Source: Salinivirgaceae bacterium
GTDB taxonomy: Bacteria > Bacteroidota > Bacteroidia > Bacteroidales > SZUA-534
Assembly: GCA_017557785.1 (NCBI GenBank)
Contig: JAFYYA010000031.1
Location: 1 to 52,473 of the forward strand
Reading direction: 5' to 3'
DNA: 52,473 nt
Part shown: in pieces, positions 48,917 through 52,473 of the stretch
Layout: each line of letters begins with the position of its first letter
Position numbering within the stretch: the first letter of the stretch is position 1
Translations under genes and position numbers: made by a program
Notes under the pieces: model-generated
What the model was told of the DNA's origin: nothing
Database searches by the model: none
Seen by the model: only the letters and a program-made list of their open reading frames with translations

Positions 48917-48924
48917 CAAAGATA
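48917..48924 (-). promoter_or_regulatory. Putative -7 box of the wza-wzc operon
   Basis: TATCTTTG on the minus strand, an exact TAnnTTTG, 26 bases upstream of the GTG at 48891. No good -33 box seen. Confidence 0.45.
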
Positions 48925-48974
48925 CAATTTCTTTTGTTTGGTAAAGTGCGCGAAGGCGGCTTATTGGCGAGTTT

Positions 48975-49832
48975 TCAAACTTTTTTGTCGATGAACTGAA
49001 AATTGTTGGTGAACAGTATATGGTTTACGGCTTCGTTCAGTGCGCTGGACACTTTGTGGATGTAGCGGTGGTTTCGGTAGGCCGCAACCCATTGCAACCC
49101 TTTGGCAGTGCTAAACAGGAAAATCTCATCGGCTTCGTTTATGTCTTCCTGCATTATAAGCGCTTCATCGTCAATATTATATCCCGCTAGTTCGGCAGCG
49201 TTGGCAAGCACGTTGCGCATCACGTCAAGGCGTGCGCCAATCTCAAGCGGCGGTGTCAGTATTTTCCCGTTTTGCACGACGGCCACAGCAGTGTCGGTTG
49301 CGCTAACAATGAATCCCATATCGGTTAAGAGCAGCATATCGTCGAATTTGCGGCTTGCGGCTGCGGATTTTGCCATACCGTTCACAAGTTGGCAGAACTG
49401 GTTGAGTTGGTATGGGCTGTGGACGGTGACGTAGGCTTCGTCGAAAACATCGACAAGCAGACCTTTGCGGTTCAGTTCATACGGTCCTGGTCCGGCCGGT
49501 TGGCTAGTGATAATGGTTTCGGTTGCGCCATTTTCGGGGTTGCGCGCAAGAATCAGCCTCACGTTGGCGGCTTGAAACAGTTTGTTGCGAGTCAGCAGGC
49601 TGCTGATTTGTGCCATGACAAAACCGACATTCAGATAATCTGGCAGTTTGATTTTCAGCAGATTGGCATTCTGTGTCAAAATCTCAAGGTGTTTGTCAAC
49701 CAAGACGGGGTTGGCGGCATTTGCACGAATATCCTCACTCAAAGTCCCGCCTTGTGGCGACAACAGCCACGGCATTGAACCGAAATGCACATCTTCTTCT
49801 TTGACAAAATTTTGATTGACTGATATATACAT
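48975..49832 (-). CDS. Class IV aminotransferase-like protein lacking the PLP lysine
   Basis: 285 residues with the class IV (D-amino-acid aminotransferase/BCAT-like) fold: LVDKHLEILTQNANLLKIKL, VRLILARN, FDDMLLLTDMGFIVSATDTAVAVV, TPPLEIGARLDVMRNVL. When the region LNQFCQLVNGMAKSAAASRK is aligned to IlvE, the position of the PLP-binding Lys is Leu, and the Glu of the usual VTE motif is Ser/Ala. It may be a non-PLP or non-catalytic member. Last gene of the pheT run, 18 bp after gmhB. Confidence 0.78.
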   Translation of the reverse strand: MYISVNQNFVKEEDVHFGSMPWLLSPQGGTLSEDIRANAANPVLVDKHLEILTQNANLLKIKLPDYLNVGFVMAQISSLLTRNKLFQAANVRLILARNPENGATETIITSQPAGPGPYELNRKGLLVDVFDEAYVTVHSPYQLNQFCQLVNGMAKSAAASRKFDDMLLLTDMGFIVSATDTAVAVVQNGKILTPPLEIGARLDVMRNVLANAAELAGYNIDDEALIMQEDINEADEIFLFSTAKGLQWVAAYRNHRYIHKVSSALNEAVNHILFTNNFQFIDKKV

Positions 49833-49850
49833 TCCCGTTTGGTTTGAGTG

Positions 49851-50363
49851 TCAAATATCGCCCATTGCCTTCAGACAATTGTCGACGGCGATAAGCAAAT
49901 TGCTGTTTTTATCCATCTTAAATCCGCGCACGCCGGCGTTTTCTGCGGTGAGCACGTCGTTGTCGCGGTCACCCAACATAAACGATTTTGCAGGATCGAT
50001 GTCGAACCGTGCCAATGCCTTCTCAATCATCAGCGGTTGTGGCTTGCGGCAAAGGCAATTACCGGCTTCGGGGTGGTGCGGACAGTAATATATCTCACTG
50101 ATTGGCACACCGTTGGCAGCCATAATATCAGTAAATTTCCGATGAACGGCATCGGTGTCGGCGGTGGTGAACTGCCCGCGGGCAATTCCGCCTTGATTCG
50201 ATATGATGATTATCAGATAACCGCGTTCGTGAACTTTTTTCAAACCCTCGACAACGCCCGGACAAAGCACAAAATCGTCGGGGCGGAAGACGTAGTAATG
50301 ACCTGTGTCATCGTTAATTACGCCGTCACGATCAAAAAAAGCCGCTTTGTTTTTCCCTGCCAT
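49851..50363 (-). CDS. gmhB: D-glycero-D-manno-heptose 1,7-bisphosphate 7-phosphatase (HAD-IIIA)
   Basis: 170 residues. HAD motif I FFDRDGVIND (nucleophile and acid/base Asp), motif II SNQGGIARGQ, Lys in CRKPQP, motif IV LGDRDNDV. The zinc-binding loop CPHHPEAGNCLC is diagnostic for GmhB/HisB-N. It dephosphorylates heptose bisphosphate for lipopolysaccharide core precursor synthesis. Its ATG overlaps the rhomboid stop (TAATG). Confidence 0.93.
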   Translation of the reverse strand: MAGKNKAAFFDRDGVINDDTGHYYVFRPDDFVLCPGVVEGLKKVHERGYLIIIISNQGGIARGQFTTADTDAVHRKFTDIMAANGVPISEIYYCPHHPEAGNCLCRKPQPLMIEKALARFDIDPAKSFMLGDRDNDVLTAENAGVRGFKMDKNSNLLIAVDNCLKAMGDI

Positions 50364-50965
50364 TACTGAATGATTTTTTCAATGAACCGGCCAATCAAAT
50401 CAGGCCTGAAAATCAGCGGATAGACGAGTCCGTAAACGGCACCGTAGAAGTGCGCGTCGTGTGCCACGTTGTCCATTCCGCGCTTGCCCATATAGTAAGA
50501 GTAGGCAAGGTAGAGTATGCCGAAAAGCACGCCCGGAATGGGTATCACACCGAAAAACAGAATCTTGCCAAGCGGCTCGAACAGTATGCAGGTGAACGTT
50601 ACGGCTGCCACGCCGCCCGATGCGCCTATCGCGCTATAATTATAGTTATCGCGTTGTTTTACAAGTGAGTACAGGCAAGAAACTATTATTCCGCCGAAAT
50701 AAAGTCCAAGGAAAAGCAGGATTGCGTTTTGTGCGAAAAGCGCATGAAAATAGAGCATCGCCACATCGGCAAACGAATAGAAAACCAACATGTTGACAAT
50801 CAGATGCATCCAATCGGCATGCAGAAAGGCATGAGTTACAAGCCTATACCACTGGTTGCGATGGATAATCTGATATGGATTGAAATCGTACTTGAATAGC
50901 AGTTCCTGTCTCTGGAATGCCACATACGATACAAGAAAGGTTACTGCAATTATCAGCAGAGTCAT
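50363..50965 (-). CDS. Rhomboid intramembrane serine protease
   Basis: 200 residues, about 6 membrane segments. Catalytic Ser116 in IGASGGVA and His172 in HDAHFYGAVYG; the L1-loop region RNQWYRLVTHAFLHADWMHL contains the conserved WR and H-x-x-x-N (HLIVN). It cleaves membrane proteins within the bilayer; substrate unknown. It lies 6 bp after the SiaC gene. Confidence 0.95.
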   Translation of the reverse strand: MTLLIIAVTFLVSYVAFQRQELLFKYDFNPYQIIHRNQWYRLVTHAFLHADWMHLIVNMLVFYSFADVAMLYFHALFAQNAILLFLGLYFGGIIVSCLYSLVKQRDNYNYSAIGASGGVAAVTFTCILFEPLGKILFFGVIPIPGVLFGILYLAYSYYMGKRGMDNVAHDAHFYGAVYGLVYPLIFRPDLIGRFIEKIIQ

Positions 50966-50971
50966 TGGTTA

Positions 50972-51346
50972 TCAGCCTTTTGGACAAAACTCAAACGGGA
51001 TGCTCAAAATGGATGCAAAATCGAGTCCCAACCGCAACATATCTTCGTCGATTTTCTCGTACGACCATTCAACAGACAGGTTGCGCCCCGACTTGTAGAG
51101 TTTGTCGAGTTGTGTCATGATCTCGAAAACCAAATGATGCGATGCCGAACTCAAGTACTTGAAGAAGAACTTGCACTGGCAGTTGTTCAACGCGCAATCG
51201 GACGCCTTAATCCACTCAATCACAGGCGTGTAGGTGGCTAACGCGTTTTCGGGCGTAGAGTTACCGCTGATGATGAAAATTGACAGATCAGAGTCAATCA
51301 TCACCTCAGGGGTGTCATCCGTACTATCAAATTTCAAGTAGTTCAA
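50972..51346 (-). CDS. SiaC-family regulatory phosphoprotein (DUF1987)
   Basis: 124 residues matching SiaC/DUF1987: TPEVMIDSDLSIFIISGNST, the helix ENALATYTPVIEWIKA, FKYLSSASHHLVFEI. The phosphorylatable Thr/Ser of SiaC lies in the segment corresponding to SGNSTPEN. In Pseudomonas SiaC is controlled by a kinase and a phosphatase and tunes a diguanylate cyclase; no such partner is adjacent here. Confidence 0.85.
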   Translation of the reverse strand: MNYLKFDSTDDTPEVMIDSDLSIFIISGNSTPENALATYTPVIEWIKASDCALNNCQCKFFFKYLSSASHHLVFEIMTQLDKLYKSGRNLSVEWSYEKIDEDMLRLGLDFASILSIPFEFCPKG

Positions 51347-51352
51347 GTGTTC

Positions 51353-51874
51353 TTATTTTAGTTTCGACAAAATTGATGTGTAAATATCGTAATTTTCTAA
51401 ACCAAAAAGCACAAATGTTACATTTTTTATTTCAGGCATTCTGTCAAGGCACGTCAACACCTGATTGATAGCAATTTGTGCGGCTTCTTTTTTCGGATAT
51501 CCGTAAACACCTGTACTGATGGCAGGGAAAGCGATGGTTTGAACACCATTTGCAACTGCCACTTCCATTGATTTTCGGTAACAGCTTGCAAGTTTTTCCG
51601 GTTCGCCGTTGTTGCCGCCGCGCCAAATGGGGCCGACGGTGTGAATCACGTGCCGTGCCGGCAGATTGTAGCCGCCGGTAATCTTCGCATCGCCTGTTTC
51701 ACAGCCATTTAGCGTAATGCATTCGTCGAGCAGTTTCGGTCCGGCAGCACGATGGATTGCCCCGTCAACGCCGCCACCGCCCAAAAGCGAGTTATTGGCC
51801 GCGTTCACAATGGCATCGACATCGAGTTTTGTGATGTCACCCTCAATTACGCTAATCCGCTCTTTTGCAGACAT
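51353..51874 (-). CDS. Macro-domain protein (O-acetyl-ADP-ribose deacetylase-like)
   Basis: 173 residues. ADP-ribose-binding marks: [34 protein letters not shown] and [10 protein letters not shown]. The Asn/Asp pair of the MacroD type is present ([12 protein letters not shown]). It removes ADP-ribose or deacetylates O-acetyl-ADP-ribose. 3 bp after pheT, 6 bp before SiaC. Confidence 0.95.
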   Translation of the reverse strand: MSAKERISVIEGDITKLDVDAIVNAANNSLLGGGGVDGAIHRAAGPKLLDECITLNGCETGDAKITGGYNLPARHVIHTVGPIWRGGNNGEPEKLASCYRKSMEVAVANGVQTIAFPAISTGVYGYPKKEAAQIAINQVLTCLDRMPEIKNVTFVLFGLENYDIYTSILSKLK

Positions 51875-51877
51875 TTT

Positions 51878-52473
51878 CTATCTGATTTTTGCGCCGATTT
51901 CAGTGTCGAGCGATTTCATAATCTGTTCCATAATGCGGTCTATCTGCTTGTCGTTGAGAGTTTTCTCTTCGTCTTGCAGAATGATGCTGATTGCGTACGA
52001 TTTTTTGCCATCGGCAATCTTGTCGCCCTCGTACACATCGAACAGTGAGACGCTCTTGATGAGTCGTTTTTCGGTTTTCACAACCACTTTCTTGATGGCG
52101 TCGAACGTTACGCCCTTGTCGATAAGCAGCGACAAGTCGCGGCGAACTTCGGGGTATTTCGAGATGTCGCTGAACGTTACCTTGTGGTTTCTGATGGCTT
52201 TCATCAGCACGGTCCACTCAAGTTCGGCGAAGTACACATCTGCCTTGATATCAAACTCTTTTCGGATTTTCTTCGATACGATTCCGATTGTGGCAATTGG
52301 CTTGTTTGCGTAGATGAGCCGCAGGCCTTCGCTGTAGATTGAGTTTGAGAATGTTTCCTGGCTCACTTTTGCCAAATCGATGCCCAAACGGCTGATAATC
52401 TGTTCGGTTGCGCTCTTAACGCCGTAGAAACTTGCCGGTTTCTGTTTGGCTGTCCACGACTCGCTTGTGGCGA
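51878..52473 (-). CDS. pheT: Phenylalanyl-tRNA synthetase beta subunit, C-terminal part
   Basis: Last 197 residues; the frame is open to the window edge, so the start lies beyond 52473. Visible are the end of the catalytic-like core (ESWTAKQKPASFYGVKSATE, FSNSIYSEGLRLIYANKP) and the anticodon-binding FDX-ACB domain (FSDISKYPEVRRDLSLLID, VSLFDVYEGDKIADGKKSYA, TLNDKQIDRIMEQI). It charges tRNA-Phe with the alpha subunit. It heads the minus-strand run to the class IV aminotransferase-like gene. Confidence 0.96.
   Translation of the reverse strand, partial: ATSESWTAKQKPASFYGVKSATEQIISRLGIDLAKVSQETFSNSIYSEGLRLIYANKPIATIGIVSKKIRKEFDIKADVYFAELEWTVLMKAIRNHKVTFSDISKYPEVRRDLSLLIDKGVTFDAIKKVVVKTEKRLIKSVSLFDVYEGDKIADGKKSYAISIILQDEEKTLNDKQIDRIMEQIMKSLDTEIGAKIR

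Noticed and set aside
1-52473. tRNA, rRNA or riboswitch genes
   Set aside because: No cloverleaf, rRNA or known riboswitch core was recognised by eye in the intergenic regions; a covariance-model search would be needed to exclude small RNAs.

Overview
The window looks like a chromosomal segment of a Bacteroidota bacterium, most likely order Bacteroidales. The reasons are a type IX secretion component (PorD/DUF4835) beside bamD, an omega-like subunit, coaBC in the Bacteroidota gene order, a peptidase S46 dipeptidyl-peptidase, a BspA-like leucine-rich-repeat surface protein with a type IX-style C-terminus, DUF4249, DUF4294 and DUF3078 proteins, many lipoproteins, and promoters resembling the Bacteroidota -7 box TAnnTTTG. 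Secreted GH97, GH51 and GH5 enzymes plus a hexuronate pathway suggest a life on plant or host polysaccharides. No rRNA, tRNA, CRISPR array, integrase or transposase was recognised.

Layout. 1-3.0 kb: 3' part of a GH97 glycosidase, then an AT-rich gene for a secreted NADase-type glycan-binding plus Hint protein, then a second diverged copy of the last 132 bp of the GH97 gene. 3.0-6.0 kb (minus): FKBP lipoprotein, short-chain dehydrogenase, VOC protein. 6.1-6.7 kb (plus): DUF4294. 6.8-10.9 kb (minus): bamD, rpoZ-like, coaBC, porD, RNA-methyltransferase-like gene. 11.2-13.1 kb: GH51 arabinofuranosidase. 13.2-23.8 kb: second FKBP lipoprotein, glycerate-type dehydrogenase, CotH protein with a 48-bp minisatellite, a duplicated-domain lipoprotein, a YgiQ radical SAM enzyme, a DPP11-type peptidase and a small unknown. 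24-29.7 kb (minus): a hexuronate operon exuT-like, uxaC, kdgK, eda. 30.1-34.1 kb: BspA-like protein. 34.2-37.1 kb: thioredoxin, DUF4249, rRNA m5C methyltransferase. 37.1-38.0 kb: tandem Hsp20 genes. 38.4-41.0 kb: two outer-membrane proteins. 41.0-48.9 kb (minus): a tightly packed run from wza and a BY-kinase through a small membrane protein, a C1 peptidase, lgt and a GH5 enzyme to an EFR1 ferredoxin. 49.0-52.5 kb (minus): pheT (partial), macro domain, SiaC, rhomboid, gmhB and a class IV aminotransferase-like gene.

The most unusual signal is in the hexuronate operon. Each of its three internal gene junctions holds a different short-tandem-repeat array (7-, 8- and about 9-nt units). At two junctions the array is split into two complementary halves that flank a four-helix-bundle gene, so the transcript could fold the gene into a long stem. 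This resembles the four-helix-bundle intervening sequences known from 23S rRNA, but here it lies inside a metabolic mRNA. Gene-less arrays of the same style sit at 6697-6774 and 35550-35680. I propose these are one family of small mobile or intervening elements; this is inference from architecture. The second structure worth following is the duplicated GH97 3' end that brackets the Hint gene.
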